In this document: in pieces, positions 10,647-19,045 of the stretch
How positions within the stretch are numbered: the first letter of the stretch is position 1
How the letters are laid out: each line of letters starts with the position of its first letter
NCBI RefSeq assembly: GCF_016612535.1
Contig: NZ_JAENXS010000001.1
Location: 1,054,001 to 1,118,000 of the forward strand
Length of the DNA stretch: 64,000 nucleotides
Source: Bradyrhizobium diazoefficiens
GTDB lineage: Bacteria > Pseudomonadota > Alphaproteobacteria > Rhizobiales > Xanthobacteraceae
Direction of reading: 5' to 3'
Translations under genes and position numbers: made by a program
Notes under the pieces: generated by a model
What the model was told of the DNA's origin: nothing
The model's input: the letters and a program-made list of their open reading frames with translations, nothing else
Databases searched by the model: none

Positions 10647-11147
10647 ATGTCCCTGCTCGAAGGCACTATCGATTCCAAGAGCCATCCGCTCGCGGTGGTC
10701 GAGGATATCGCTGCCAGCAACAACTGGCCGTTTGAACGCTCCGGCGAAGACGAACTGACGATTGTCTCGAAGGGACAATGGACCGACTACCAGATCTCAT
10801 TCACCTGGATGGGCGAGATCGAAGCGCTGCATCTTGCCTGCGCGTTCGACATGAAGATTCCTGTCGCGCGCAGGGGCGAGGTGCAGCGGCTAGTTGCCGC
10901 GATCAACGAGCAGTTGTGGGTCGGGCATTTCGATCTGTGGACCAATACCGGCATGATCATGCACCGCCAGGCGCTGGTGCTGCCGGGCGGACTGATCGCG
11001 TCGACCGCGCAATGCGAAGCCATGCTCGCCGGCGCCATCCACGCCTGCGAACGCTACTTCCCGGCGTTCCAGTTCGTGGTGTGGGCGGGCAAGACCACGA
11101 CGGAAGCGATGGACGCGGCGATGTTCGATACGGTGGGCGAGGCGTAA
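10647..11147 (+). CDS. YbjN-domain protein
   Basis: The product is 166 residues and soluble, with no signal peptide. It has the YbjN pattern: a DELTIVSKGQW strand, then YQISFTWMGEIEALHLACAFDM and a long helix (RRGEVQRLVAAINEQLWVGHFDL). YbjN proteins resemble type III secretion chaperones in fold, but their role is unclear; in E. coli YbjN affects stress and motility phenotypes. The gene lies just upstream of proC in the same direction, an arrangement usual in rhizobia. ATG 10647 has AGAGGTCGAGAC upstream and starts MSLLEGTID. Confidence 0.8.
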   Translation: MSLLEGTIDSKSHPLAVVEDIAASNNWPFERSGEDELTIVSKGQWTDYQISFTWMGEIEALHLACAFDMKIPVARRGEVQRLVAAINEQLWVGHFDLWTNTGMIMHRQALVLPGGLIASTAQCEAMLAGAIHACERYFPAFQFVVWAGKTTTEAMDAAMFDTVGEA

Positions 11148-11190
11148 GGTTTTCCTCAGCACGGTGAGTGAGCCACCGCTCTCTCCTCGC

Positions 11191-11234
11191 CGTCGTCCCG
11201 GCCTAGTGCGCAATTGCGCACGGGGGGCCGGGAC
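11191..11234. repeat. Short palindromic repeat, family C (copy 1)
   Basis: GTCCCGGCCTAGTGCGCAAT followed by TGCGCACGGGGGGCCGGGAC makes a hairpin around the core TGCGCAATTGCGCA. A near-identical copy is at 12708-12750. It lies between YbjN and proC. Confidence 0.75.
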
Positions 11235-11302
11235 CATACCGCGTGATGCCCCTTGTGGCACACTGCTTGTTGCAAACACCTCCATCCACTAGAACCACCC
11301 GT

Positions 11303-11333
11303 GGTTATGGGTCCCGGCCTTCGCCGGGACGAC
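11303..11333. repeat. Short palindromic repeat, family E (copy 1)
   Basis: GGTTATGGGTCCCGGCCTTC then GCCGGGACGAC; the core GTCCCGGC-CTTC-GCCGGGAC is a perfect 8-bp hairpin. The same text recurs twice, in opposite orientations, at 60474-60507 and 60572-60601. It sits 13 bases before the probable proC start and contains an ATG in the proC frame that could mislead gene callers. Confidence 0.75.
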
Positions 11334-11345
11334 ACCGAATTCGTG

Positions 11346-12179
11346 GTGACCGCAGTGGCTAACAGCACTCTCCAGAACATCACCGGCACCATCCTGCTTG
11401 CCGGCGCCGGCAAGATGGGCGGCGCTATGCTGACCGGATGGCTTGCGGGGGGGCTCGATCCGCGCCGCGTCGCGGTGGTCGATCCACACATCTCGCCCGA
11501 GATCACCGCGCTGGCCGCCAAGGGCGTCGCGATCAATCCCGATGTGAAGACGGCAGGCCAAGTCGAGACGATGGTCGTCGCGGTGAAGCCGCAGATGTTC
11601 CGCGAGGCCGGGGCCAAGCTGAAGTCGTTCGTCTCCGACAAGACCTCGGTGGTCTCGATCATGGCGGGAACCACGATCGCCTCGCTCAAAGAGGTCTGCG
11701 GCGGCGCCGTGGTGCGCGCGATGCCGAACACGCCGGCTGCGATCGGCCGGGGCATCACGGTGGCGGTCGCAGCGAACGAGGTCAGCGTCGCGCAGCGCGC
11801 GGTCGCCGATGCGCTGTTGCGCGCCACCGGCGCGGTCGAATGGGTCGACGATGAAAGCCTGATGGACGCAGTGACCGCGGTCTCCGGCTCGGGCCCGGCC
11901 TATGTGTTCCTGCTCGCCGAAGAGCTTGCGCGCGCCGGCGTCGAGGCGGGATTGCCCGAGGCATTGGCGACGAAACTCGCGCGCGAAACCGTCGCCGGCT
12001 CGGGCGAGCTGCTGCATCAGTCTGAGCTGCCCTCCACAACGCTGCGCCAGAACGTCACCTCGCCCGGCGGCACGACGGCCGCGGCGCTCGGGGTGCTGAT
12101 GGGCGAGCCCGGCCTGCGCGACCTGATGATCCGCGCGATTGCCGCGGCGACGAAGCGGTCGAAGGAGTTGGCGAAGTAG
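11346..12179 (+). CDS. proC: Pyrroline-5-carboxylate reductase
   Basis: The product is about 277 residues. The N-terminal Rossmann motif is ILLAGAGKMGGAM. The family signature is SGSGPAYVFLLAEEL through the C-terminal NVTSPGGTTAAAL, which closes the dimer active site. It reduces pyrroline-5-carboxylate to proline with NAD(P)H. The GTG at 11346 gives MTAVANST and a normal length. An upstream ATG in the same frame lies inside a dispersed repeat and would add 13 residues unlike the family. A further GTG at 11355 is also possible. Confidence 0.92.
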   Translation: MTAVANSTLQNITGTILLAGAGKMGGAMLTGWLAGGLDPRRVAVVDPHISPEITALAAKGVAINPDVKTAGQVETMVVAVKPQMFREAGAKLKSFVSDKTSVVSIMAGTTIASLKEVCGGAVVRAMPNTPAAIGRGITVAVAANEVSVAQRAVADALLRATGAVEWVDDESLMDAVTAVSGSGPAYVFLLAEELARAGVEAGLPEALATKLARETVAGSGELLHQSELPSTTLRQNVTSPGGTTAAALGVLMGEPGLRDLMIRAIAAATKRSKELAK

Positions 12180-12187
12180 TGAGGTGT

Positions 12188-12281
12188 CGTAGGGTGGGTT
12201 AGCCGAAGGCGTAACCCACCTCTTTAGTTTCCGCAGAGACAGAAGCGGTGGGTTACGCTTCGCTAACTAACCCACCCTACG
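12188..12281. repeat. Dispersed palindromic repeat, family A (copy 2)
   Basis: CGTAGGGTGGGTTAGCC...CTAACCCACCCTACG forms one long hairpin. The middle, CTCTTTAGTTTCCGCAGAGA, is almost the same as in the copy at 44296-44382, so these two share more than the arms. It occupies the gap between two convergent genes. Confidence 0.85.
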
Positions 12282-12297
12282 ATACCGATGCCCGCCG

Positions 12298-12693
12298 CTA
12301 TTTCGCCCCCAGCCGCTTGTTGAACATCTCGACATTGACGAGCCCGCGCGCATGGCGGCCTTCGCCGAGCCTGCGCGTGCCCTCGAACGCCTCAACCTCG
12401 AAGCGTATGACGCGGCGCTCGACCGCGACAACTCTCGCGGTGGTCCGCACCGTTGCACCGACGAGCGCTGCGGCGAGATGGCGAATGTCGACCTCGGTGC
12501 CGACGGTGACCCAGCCCGGCCTTAGCGCGGCGCGGATGGCATCGCCCGAGGTCATCTCCATCTCCAGGATCATCATCGGCGTGGCGTAGACAAAAGGCAT
12601 GCCCGGCACGAAATGCCCGACCGTGCGCTCCACCGGCACTACCAGCGTGCGCTCGGCGCTCATGCCGATCTTGATGAAGTCGCGTGCGTCCAT
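12298..12693 (-). CDS. FlK-type hot-dog thioesterase
   Basis: The product is 131 residues with a single hot-dog domain. It aligns by eye along its length with the fluoroacetyl-CoA thioesterase FlK. The FlK active-site residues have counterparts: Thr in VYATPMM, Glu in LEMEMTS, His in DIRHLAAALVG and Arg in GRHARGLVNVEMFN. FlK-like proteins hydrolyse small acyl-CoAs; most bacterial members have no proven substrate. The fluoroacetate preference of the Streptomyces enzyme should not be assumed. The same genome has a fluoroacetate-dehalogenase-type protein at 47626-48531. Confidence 0.8.
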   Translation of the reverse strand: MDARDFIKIGMSAERTLVVPVERTVGHFVPGMPFVYATPMMILEMEMTSGDAIRAALRPGWVTVGTEVDIRHLAAALVGATVRTTARVVAVERRVIRFEVEAFEGTRRLGEGRHARGLVNVEMFNKRLGAK

Positions 12694-12707
12694 TGTTCTT
12701 GCTCAGT

Positions 12708-12750
12708 GTCGTCCCGGCCTAATGCGCAATTGCGCACGGGGGCCGGGACG
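12708..12750. repeat. Short palindromic repeat, family C (copy 2)
   Basis: GTCGTCCCGGCCTAATGCGC then AATTGCGCACGGGGGCCGGG; matches the copy at 11191-11234 with two or three differences. It lies just upstream of the thioesterase gene on the minus strand. Confidence 0.75.
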
Positions 12751-12778
12751 AGAGCTGTGATTCCGGTTGCAGCCGCGC

Positions 12779-12979
12779 CTACTTCTTCGCGGCCGCGCGT
12801 TCCACGAAGGTTTTGCCGCCCTTCATTTTGTGGGCGAGCGGGGCTTCGTTGATCTGGATGACGACAGCGTCGGCGTCGACGCCGAGATTCTTCACCAGTG
12901 CCTGGGTAATGTCGCGCATCATGCCGGCCTTCTGTTCATCGGTGCGGCCCACGGCCATGCTGACGGTGATCTCAGGCAT
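12779..12979 (-). CDS. 4-oxalocrotonate tautomerase-family protein
   Basis: The product is 66 residues, starting MPEITVSMAVGRTDEQKAG. After Met removal, Pro1 would be the catalytic base, as in all 4-OT enzymes. The helix KAGMMRDITQALVKNLGV and strand AVVIQIN fit the beta-alpha-beta unit. ATG 12979 has GAGGGAGCAAACAAA upstream. The frame is open further upstream but only through a dispersed repeat. The substrate cannot be inferred, since no aromatic meta-cleavage genes are adjacent. Confidence 0.85.
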   Translation of the reverse strand: MPEITVSMAVGRTDEQKAGMMRDITQALVKNLGVDADAVVIQINEAPLAHKMKGGKTFVERAAAKK

Positions 12980-13004
12980 TTTGTTTGCTCCCTCTTGTCT
13001 CTCT

Positions 13005-13090
13005 CCGTCATGGCCGGGCTTGTCCCGGCCATCCACGTTCTTTGCCATCAAACAGGACGTGGATGCCCGGGACAAGCCCGGGCATGACGG
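13005..13090. repeat. Long palindromic repeat (family F)
   Basis: CCGTCATGGCCGGGCTTGTC at one end mirrors GACAAGCCCGGGCATGACGG at the other, with CATCCACG and CGTGGATG as inner arms. The hairpin has more than 30 pairs. It fills the gap between hisS and the tautomerase gene. Only one copy was seen in this window. Confidence 0.8.
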
Positions 13091-13103
13091 CAGTTGCGAA
13101 TGG

Positions 13104-14624
13104 CTAGCCCCAGCTCACGTCATGGCGCGCCAGGACTTCGCGCACTTTCGCGACGAGGTCGGCCTCGCTGCACGAGAACTGCGCCGGACGGCTCTCGCGC
13201 CATTCCTGGTTGGAAGCGATCGCAGCGGCAGCCTTGGCACCTTCGATCAGATCCTTGACCTGCACCTCACCGCTCGCCTTTTCATCCGAGCCCTGGATGA
13301 TCACGCAGGGGCTGCTGCGGCGGTCGGCATATTTGAGCTGGTTGCCCATGTTCTTGGGATTGCCGAGATAGAGCTCGGCGCGGATGCCGGCGGTGCGCAA
13401 GGACGCCACCATCTTCTGATAGTCAGCGACGCGGTCGCGGTCGAACACGGTGACGACGACGGGCCCGAATTCCGGACGCGTGTCGAGCTTGCCGAGCAGC
13501 GTCAGCGCGGCTTGGAGCCGCGACACCCCGATCGAGAAGCCGGTCGCCGGCACCGGCTCGCCGCGGAAGCGCGAGACGAGACCGTCGTAGCGGCCGCCGC
13601 CGCCGACGGAGCCGAAGCGCACCGGGCGGCCCTTCTCGTCCTTGGTATCGAGCAGGAGTTCGACCTCGTAGACGGGGCCGGTGTAATATTCAAGACCGCG
13701 CACGACTGACGGATCGATCTTGATGCGGTCTACACCGTAACCCGACGCCGTGACCAGCTTGGCGATTTCTTCCAGTTCGCTCACACCGGCCTGACCAACC
13801 TCACTCTTGGCAAGGTAGGTTTCCGCCGCGGCAATAGCCTCTTTCCAATTGTCGCGAGGCTTGGTGATGGCGAGAACGACGTCAGCCTCCGCCACGCTCA
13901 AATTGGCGCCTTTCGTGAAGTCACCCTTGCCCTCTTCGCCGCCATCCCATCGTCCGGGGCCGAGCAGCTTGCGCACTTCGTCGGCGGAAAACTTGTCGAG
14001 CTTGTCGATCGCGCGCAGCACGGTCAGCCTGCGTCCTGCGTTCTCCTCACCCGCGAGCCCGATGGCTTCGAGAACGCCGTCGAGCACTTTGCGGTTGTTC
14101 ACCTTCACCACGTACTGGCCGCGCGCAACACCAAGCGCCTCCATCGTGTCGGCAGCCATCATGCAAATCTCGGCATCCGCAGCAGGCGTTGCCGAGCCCA
14201 CCGTATCCGCATCGAACTGCATGAATTGGCGGAAGCGGCCGGGGCCGGGCTTCTCATTGCGAAAGACATAGCCGACGCGGTAGCTGCGGTAGGGCAAGAC
14301 GAGAGCGTCGGTCCCGTAGCGCTCGCCGACATAGCGCGCCAGCGGCGCGGTCAGATCATAGCGCAAGCTGATCCACTGCTCGTCGTCGTCCTGGAACGAG
14401 AACACGCCCTCGTTCGGACGGTCCTGGTCGGGCAGGAACTTGCCGAGTGCATCGGTGTATTCCATCGCCGGCGTTTCCACCGGCTCGAATCCATAAAGCT
14501 CGTAAACGGCGCGGATCTTCTCAACCATCTCGCGCGTGGCCCGGATCGCGGCAGGGTCGCGATCCTCGAGCCCGCGCGGCAGCCGCGCCTTCAGTTTCTG
14601 GGGTTTTTTGGGTTTTTCGGCCAT
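13104..14624 (-). CDS. hisS: Histidyl-tRNA synthetase
   Basis: The product is 506 residues, longer than the 424 of E. coli. Class II signatures are present: motif 2 region [30 protein letters not shown], the histidine-binding [12 protein letters not shown], and motif 3 with [13 protein letters not shown]. The QFDADTVG form is closer to eukaryotic HisRS (QCDFDIAG) than to the bacterial type (QLGCEVFG). That fits the divergent alphaproteobacterial HisRS group that pairs with a tRNA-His lacking G-1. ATG 14624 starts a Lys/Pro-rich tail ([18 protein letters not shown]). Confidence 0.95.
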   Translation of the reverse strand: MAEKPKKPQKLKARLPRGLEDRDPAAIRATREMVEKIRAVYELYGFEPVETPAMEYTDALGKFLPDQDRPNEGVFSFQDDDEQWISLRYDLTAPLARYVGERYGTDALVLPYRSYRVGYVFRNEKPGPGRFRQFMQFDADTVGSATPAADAEICMMAADTMEALGVARGQYVVKVNNRKVLDGVLEAIGLAGEENAGRRLTVLRAIDKLDKFSADEVRKLLGPGRWDGGEEGKGDFTKGANLSVAEADVVLAITKPRDNWKEAIAAAETYLAKSEVGQAGVSELEEIAKLVTASGYGVDRIKIDPSVVRGLEYYTGPVYEVELLLDTKDEKGRPVRFGSVGGGGRYDGLVSRFRGEPVPATGFSIGVSRLQAALTLLGKLDTRPEFGPVVVTVFDRDRVADYQKMVASLRTAGIRAELYLGNPKNMGNQLKYADRRSSPCVIIQGSDEKASGEVQVKDLIEGAKAAAAIASNQEWRESRPAQFSCSEADLVAKVREVLARHDVSWG

Positions 14625-14672
14625 GCGTGGCGTTTACCAGCCGACGTGCGAAGCGGCAACCGGGGTGTTCTT

Positions 14673-14809
14673 CACCTCGCCCCGCTTGCGGGGAGAGGTC
14701 GGATTGCGAAGCAATCCGCGTGAGGGGGACTCTCCGCGAGTCCGACTGCCACCGTCCCCGTGGAGACTCCCCCTCACCCTACCCTCTCCCCGCAAGCGGG
14801 GCGAGGGGA
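14673..14809. repeat. Dispersed repeat, family D (copy 2)
   Basis: CACCTCGCCCCGCTTGCGGG opens and CCCCGCAAGCGGGGCGAGG closes an inverted pair about 137 bases long. A small inner hairpin sits near GGATTGCGAAGCAATCC. It lies between ilvE and hisS, both on the minus strand. Confidence 0.8.
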
Positions 14810-14841
14810 AGAGAGAGCGTCAATCGCGAATGATGGGGCCG

Positions 14842-15924
14842 TTACAGGACCTTGCGGATCCAGTTATGCGGATCATTGGTGCGGCCGTATTGGATGTCGA
14901 CCAGTTGCTTGCGCAGGCCCATGGCGACGGGACCGGCAGCGCCGCCGCTGATGTCGAAATCGCCGCTGACCGAGCGCACCTTGCCGATCGGCGAGATCAC
15001 GGCGGCGGTGCCGCAGGCGAACGCCTCCTTCAGCTTGCCGCTGGCCGCATCCTTGCGCCACTGGTCGATCGAGTAGGGTTCTTCGCGCACCGTCTTGCCG
15101 GCATCTTTCGCCAGCGCAATGATGGAGTCGCGGGTGATGCCGGGCAAAATCGTGCCGAGCGGCGGCGTCGACAGCGAGCCGTCGTCGAACACGAAGAACA
15201 CGTTCATGCCGCCGAGCTCCTCGATGTAGCGGCGCTCGATTGCGTCGAGGAAGACGACCTGATCGCAGCCGTGCTGGATGGCTTCCGCCTGCGCGCGCAG
15301 GCTTGCGGCATAGTTGCCACCACACTTGACGGCACCGGTGCCGCCGACGGCTGCGCGCGTGTAATTCTCCGACACCCAGATCGAGACCGGCGCGGGGCCG
15401 CCCTTGAAATAGGAGCCGACCGGTGAAGCGATCACCGCGAAGATGTATTCCGACGACGGCTTGACGCCGAGGAAGGTCTCGCTCGCGATCATGAAGGGAC
15501 GCAGATAAAGGCTGCCCTCGCCGCCCGGCATCCAGGCGCGATCGATGCGCACGACCTGCTCGACCGCCTCGATGAAGACGTCCTCGGGTATCTGCGCCAT
15601 CGCCATGCGATCGGCGGAGTCCTTGAAGCGCCGCGCATTGGCGTCGGGGCGGAACAGGTTCACGCCGCCGTCGTCGCGCTTGTAGGCCTTCAGGCCTTCG
15701 AAAATTTCCTGGGCGTAGTGCAGGACTGCGCCGGCCGGATCGATTTGGAAGTTGGCACGCGCCTCGATCTTCGCTTCGTACCAGCCGCCCTTGGCCTGAT
15801 CATAGCGGACCACCGCCATGTGGTCAGTGAAGACGCGCCCGAAGCCGGGGTCCACCAACTTGACGACCCGGTCCTTTTCGGCGGTCGGATTCGATGCGGG
15901 CTGGATGTCGAATTTCATGCTCAT
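14842..15924 (-). CDS. ilvE: Branched-chain amino acid aminotransferase
   Basis: The product is about 360 residues of the larger bacterial/eukaryotic BCAT type. It has the class IV aminotransferase pattern: YAQEIFEGLKAYKRDDG, LYLRPFMIASE, a CGGNYAASLRAQ loop, the region after Lys in VKCGGNYA, and EELGGMNVFFV with the PLP-phosphate loop. It interconverts Val, Leu and Ile with their 2-keto acids, using glutamate. ATG 15924 has GGGAGG seven bases upstream; an ATG two codons further on is the alternative. It is divergent from the marR-type gene across a 338-base gap. Confidence 0.92.
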   Translation of the reverse strand: MSMKFDIQPASNPTAEKDRVVKLVDPGFGRVFTDHMAVVRYDQAKGGWYEAKIEARANFQIDPAGAVLHYAQEIFEGLKAYKRDDGGVNLFRPDANARRFKDSADRMAMAQIPEDVFIEAVEQVVRIDRAWMPGGEGSLYLRPFMIASETFLGVKPSSEYIFAVIASPVGSYFKGGPAPVSIWVSENYTRAAVGGTGAVKCGGNYAASLRAQAEAIQHGCDQVVFLDAIERRYIEELGGMNVFFVFDDGSLSTPPLGTILPGITRDSIIALAKDAGKTVREEPYSIDQWRKDAASGKLKEAFACGTAAVISPIGKVRSVSGDFDISGGAAGPVAMGLRKQLVDIQYGRTNDPHNWIRKVL

Positions 15925-16200
15925 GTCCTTGCCTCCCGCTGCCGATGGCGGCGCTGTTCTGCACCTGCCTACCCTGTTTCGGGCCCGGCTGGCTTGACTG
16001 GTTTCTGGCCGGACCACCGCCAGCCTTGATTATGGCCGGTTTCCGTAGCCAGCATGCCGTGGAGGACATGCTTTTGCGGAAGACGGAAGTCCAGTATGTT
16101 TTGCCGAAATGCCGCTTCGACAATCGCACGGTAGATCTGATCCGGCCGTCGCCGCCTGTCCGGCACCCTCCGGCCGCTTCTCGAAATACCACCCGACGCG

Positions 16201-16234
16201 AAACGATCTAAAATTTCGTGCGGGTCAATCGTTT
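16201..16234. promoter_or_regulatory. Inverted repeat in the ilvE-marR gap
   Basis: AAACGAT (16201-16207) and ATCGTTT (16228-16234) are perfect inverted arms 20 bases apart in an AT-richer patch, 29 bases before the MarR-type start. It might be an operator for the divergent region. The spacing is wider than a usual MarR site, so this is only a candidate. The rest of the 15925-16262 gap shows nothing else I recognise. Confidence 0.3.
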
Positions 16235-16262
16235 TGTAACATTGAACCCAAGATACGTCAAT

Positions 16263-16805
16263 ATGCCTGACATAAATTTCGCTACTCCCTCTCAAGACGC
16301 TGCCGAGCCACGGCCGGCGACAGGCGATGGAGGCAATTTGCGCTGGGATATCATCGAGCTGCTGTTCTTCGCCTATCGCGATTTCGTCGGCGATCCCGAC
16401 CAGGAGCTGGAGGCTTTCGGCTTCGGCCGGGCCCATCACCGGGTCATGCATTTCGTCTACCGCTATCCCGGCCTCAAGGTCGCCGATCTCCTCGACGTCC
16501 TGCGCATCACCAAGCAGTCGCTCGGCCGGGTGCTGAAGCAGCTGCTGGACGAGGACTATATCGTCCAGAAGACCGGCGACAATGACCGCCGCCAGCGCCT
16601 GCTCTATGCGACGCCGAAGGGCGAGGCGCTGGTGCAGAAGCTCGCCGGCCTCCAGACCACGCGGATCACCAAGGCGCTCGCCGAGATGGCGCCGCAGGAT
16701 GCCGAGACCGTCAAGCGCTTCCTGCGCGCGATGATCGACCGCGACGATCCGGACAAGGTGCTGGAGACGATCTTCGCCGCCATCCATCAAGATTCAAAGG
16801 AGTGA
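16263..16805 (+). CDS. MarR-family transcriptional regulator (PetP-like)
   Basis: The product is 180 residues. A winged-helix MarR domain spans about 45-145: HRVMHFVYRYPGLKVADLLD, the recognition helix in ITKQSLGRVLKQLLDEDYI, and the wing at DRRQRLLYATPKG. The gene overlaps the following response regulator by 4 bases (GTGA), so the two are co-translated. MarR plus OmpR-type regulator as a pair recalls petP-petR of Rhodobacter capsulatus. The function here is unknown. ATG 16263 is chosen because residues upstream are not family-like. Confidence 0.82.
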   Translation: MPDINFATPSQDAAEPRPATGDGGNLRWDIIELLFFAYRDFVGDPDQELEAFGFGRAHHRVMHFVYRYPGLKVADLLDVLRITKQSLGRVLKQLLDEDYIVQKTGDNDRRQRLLYATPKGEALVQKLAGLQTTRITKALAEMAPQDAETVKRFLRAMIDRDDPDKVLETIFAAIHQDSKE

Positions 16806-17533
16806 CCGTGCCGCTCGCTGCCACGCTCGCCCGCCCGCCGGCGCAGCCCGCCGACGACGCCCCGCATCTGCTGCTGGTCGACGACGACCGCCGCATCCGT
16901 GATCTCCTGTCGCGCTTTCTCGCGGCCGAGGGTTATCGCGTCACCACCGCTTCCAGCGCCGGTGATGCGCGGTCGAAGCTTCTGGGCCTGCATTTCGACT
17001 TGCTGATCCTCGACGTCATGATGCCCGGTGAAACCGGCTTCGATCTCGCCCGGTTCATCCGCACCTCCTCCTCGGTGCCGATCGTGATGCTGACGGCGCG
17101 CCATGAAGCCGAAGCCCGCATCGAGGGCCTGCAAATCGGCGCCGACGATTACGTCGCAAAGCCGTTCGAGCCGCGCGAGCTCGCGCTGCGCATCAACAAC
17201 ATCCTCAAGCGCGCCGCGCCGCCGGCCCAGGCCGCGGCGGTGGAGAAGATCGCGTTCGGTCGCTACGTCTACCATCTCGATCGCGGCGAGTTGCGCCAGG
17301 GCGAGGAGGTCATCCACCTCACCGACCGCGAGCGCGAGATGCTGCGGATTCTCTCGGAGACGCCGGGCGAGACCGTGCCGCGCAGCGCACTGACCGGCAA
17401 CGGCAGCGTCAACGAGCGCGCCGTCGACGTGCAGATCAACCGCCTGCGGCGCAAGATCGAAACCGACCCCGCCAATCCGCTGTTCCTGCAAGCGGTGCGC
17501 GGCATCGGCTACCGGCTGGTGGCCTCGCCATAG
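16802..17533 (+). CDS. OmpR-family response regulator
   Basis: The product is 243 residues. The receiver domain has LLLVDDDRRIRD, the phosphoacceptor Asp in LLILDVMMPGETG, and the Lys in DDYVAKPFEPREL. The C-terminal winged helix has LTDREREMLRIL and VDVQINRLRRKIETDP, ending GIGYRLVASP. The start is the GTG overlapping the MarR stop. The next gene, a histidine kinase 19 bases downstream, is the likely partner. Similar to PetR of R. capsulatus; its targets are unknown. Confidence 0.92.
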   Translation: MTVPLAATLARPPAQPADDAPHLLLVDDDRRIRDLLSRFLAAEGYRVTTASSAGDARSKLLGLHFDLLILDVMMPGETGFDLARFIRTSSSVPIVMLTARHEAEARIEGLQIGADDYVAKPFEPRELALRINNILKRAAPPAQAAAVEKIAFGRYVYHLDRGELRQGEEVIHLTDREREMLRILSETPGETVPRSALTGNGSVNERAVDVQINRLRRKIETDPANPLFLQAVRGIGYRLVASP

Positions 17534-17552
17534 ATCAAGTGAAGCACGACCG

Positions 17553-18941
17553 ATGAGCACGATCGACACCGGGCTGACGCTGCTGCGAAGCGCCGCCGGG
17601 CGCGTCTCCGCCGCCAATGGCTGGATGGGCAATGCGTTCAAGGGCTGGATGCCGACCGGCCTCTATGCCCGCGCGCTGCTCATCATGATCGTGCCGATGG
17701 TGATCCTGCAGTCGGTCGTCGCCTTCGTGTTCATGGAGCGGCACTGGAACACGGTGACGCGCCGCCTGTCGGCCGCGGTGGTGCAGGACATCGCCGCGCT
17801 GATCGACGTCTACAAGGGCTATCCGCAGGACAAGGACCGCGACCAGATCCGCCGCATCGCCCAGCAGCGCCTCGGCCTCGTCGTCGATTTCCTGCCCCCC
17901 GGCGACATGCCGCCGCCCGGACCAAAGCCGTTTTTCTCGCTGCTCGACCAGACGCTGTCGGTGCAGCTCGGCCGCCAGATAGGACGCTCGTTCTGGATCG
18001 ACACGGTCGGCCGCTCCAATCTCGTCGAGATCCGTATCCAGCTCGACGACGCGGTGATGCGCGTGTTCGCGCAGCGCAGCGCGGCCTATGCTTCGAACTC
18101 GGAGATTTTTCTGTTCTGGATGGTCGGCACGTCGTCGATCCTGTTGATCGTCGCGGTGCTGTTCCTGCGCAACCAGATCAAGCCGATCCTGCGTCTTGCC
18201 GACGCCGCGGAAAGTTTTGGCAAGGGCCGCGAGGCACCGAACTTCAGACCGCGCGGCGCGCGCGAGGTGCGGCGCGCCGCGGTCGCCTTCCTCGAAATGA
18301 AGTCGCGTATCGAGCGCACGATGGAGCAGCGAACCGCGATGCTCGCCGGCGTCAGCCACGATCTGCGCACCATTCTGACCCGCTTCAAGCTCGAGCTGGA
18401 GCTGATCGGCGACAGCCCGGAACTTGAAGGCATGCGCAAGGACGTCGACGAGATGTCGATGATGCTTGAAGACTACCTCGCCTTTGCCCGCGGCGATTCC
18501 GGCGAGCAGTCGCAGCCAACCGACATGTCGCAGGCGCTCGAAGAGCTACGCGGCGACGCCGAGCGCCACGGCCACACCGCGACCGTGACATTCAACGGCC
18601 TGCCCGTCGTGACGGTGAAGCCGGCGTCGTTCAAGCGCTGCCTCGCCAACCTCGTCACCAATGCCGCACGCTACGGCAGGAGCATCGCCATCACCGGCCA
18701 GCGCGATCACCGCTATCTGACCGTCACGGTCGACGACGACGGACCGGGCATTCCCATCCATTTGCGCGAGGAAGTATTCAAGCCTTTCCTGCGGCTGGAC
18801 AATGCCCGCAACCAGGACGAAGGCGGCACGGGCCTGGGGCTCGCCATCGCCCGCGACATTGCCCGCTCGCATGGTGGCGACATCACACTGGGCGACAGTC
18901 CGATGGGCGGATTAAGGGCGAGCGTGCGGATACCAGTGTAG
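17553..18941 (+). CDS. Membrane sensor histidine kinase (EnvZ-like)
   Basis: The product is 462 residues. A first membrane helix (about 35-55, ALLIMIVPMVILQSVVAFVF) and a second (about 190-210, LFWMVGTSSILLIVAVLFL) flank a periplasmic domain of about 130 residues. A HAMP domain follows. The H-box is AGVSHDLRTILTRFKLE, the N-box NLVTNAARYG, and the ATP lid has DDDGPGIP and GTGLGLAI. It should phosphorylate the response regulator encoded just upstream. The signal it senses is not evident. Confidence 0.93.
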   Translation: MSTIDTGLTLLRSAAGRVSAANGWMGNAFKGWMPTGLYARALLIMIVPMVILQSVVAFVFMERHWNTVTRRLSAAVVQDIAALIDVYKGYPQDKDRDQIRRIAQQRLGLVVDFLPPGDMPPPGPKPFFSLLDQTLSVQLGRQIGRSFWIDTVGRSNLVEIRIQLDDAVMRVFAQRSAAYASNSEIFLFWMVGTSSILLIVAVLFLRNQIKPILRLADAAESFGKGREAPNFRPRGAREVRRAAVAFLEMKSRIERTMEQRTAMLAGVSHDLRTILTRFKLELELIGDSPELEGMRKDVDEMSMMLEDYLAFARGDSGEQSQPTDMSQALEELRGDAERHGHTATVTFNGLPVVTVKPASFKRCLANLVTNAARYGRSIAITGQRDHRYLTVTVDDDGPGIPIHLREEVFKPFLRLDNARNQDEGGTGLGLAIARDIARSHGGDITLGDSPMGGLRASVRIPV

Positions 18942-18946
18942 TTGAT

Positions 18947-19035
18947 GTAGCCCGGATGGAGCGCAGCGCAATCCGGAACTCTTTTCCAAGGGATGAGAGT
19001 GCCCCGGATTTCGCTGCGCGCTCCATCCGGGCTAC
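18947..19035. repeat. Dispersed palindromic repeat, family B (copy 1)
   Basis: GTAGCCCGGATGGAGCGCAG and its inverse CGCTCCATCCGGGCTAC border a hairpin between two convergent genes. A second copy is at 60942-61028. It begins 5 bases after the kinase stop. Confidence 0.85.
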
Positions 19036-19045
19036 GATTTCCGCC

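Noticed and set aside
11307..11345. ATG start for proC inside the family E repeat
   Set aside because: The extra residues are encoded by a mobile-type repeat and do not resemble ProC N termini.
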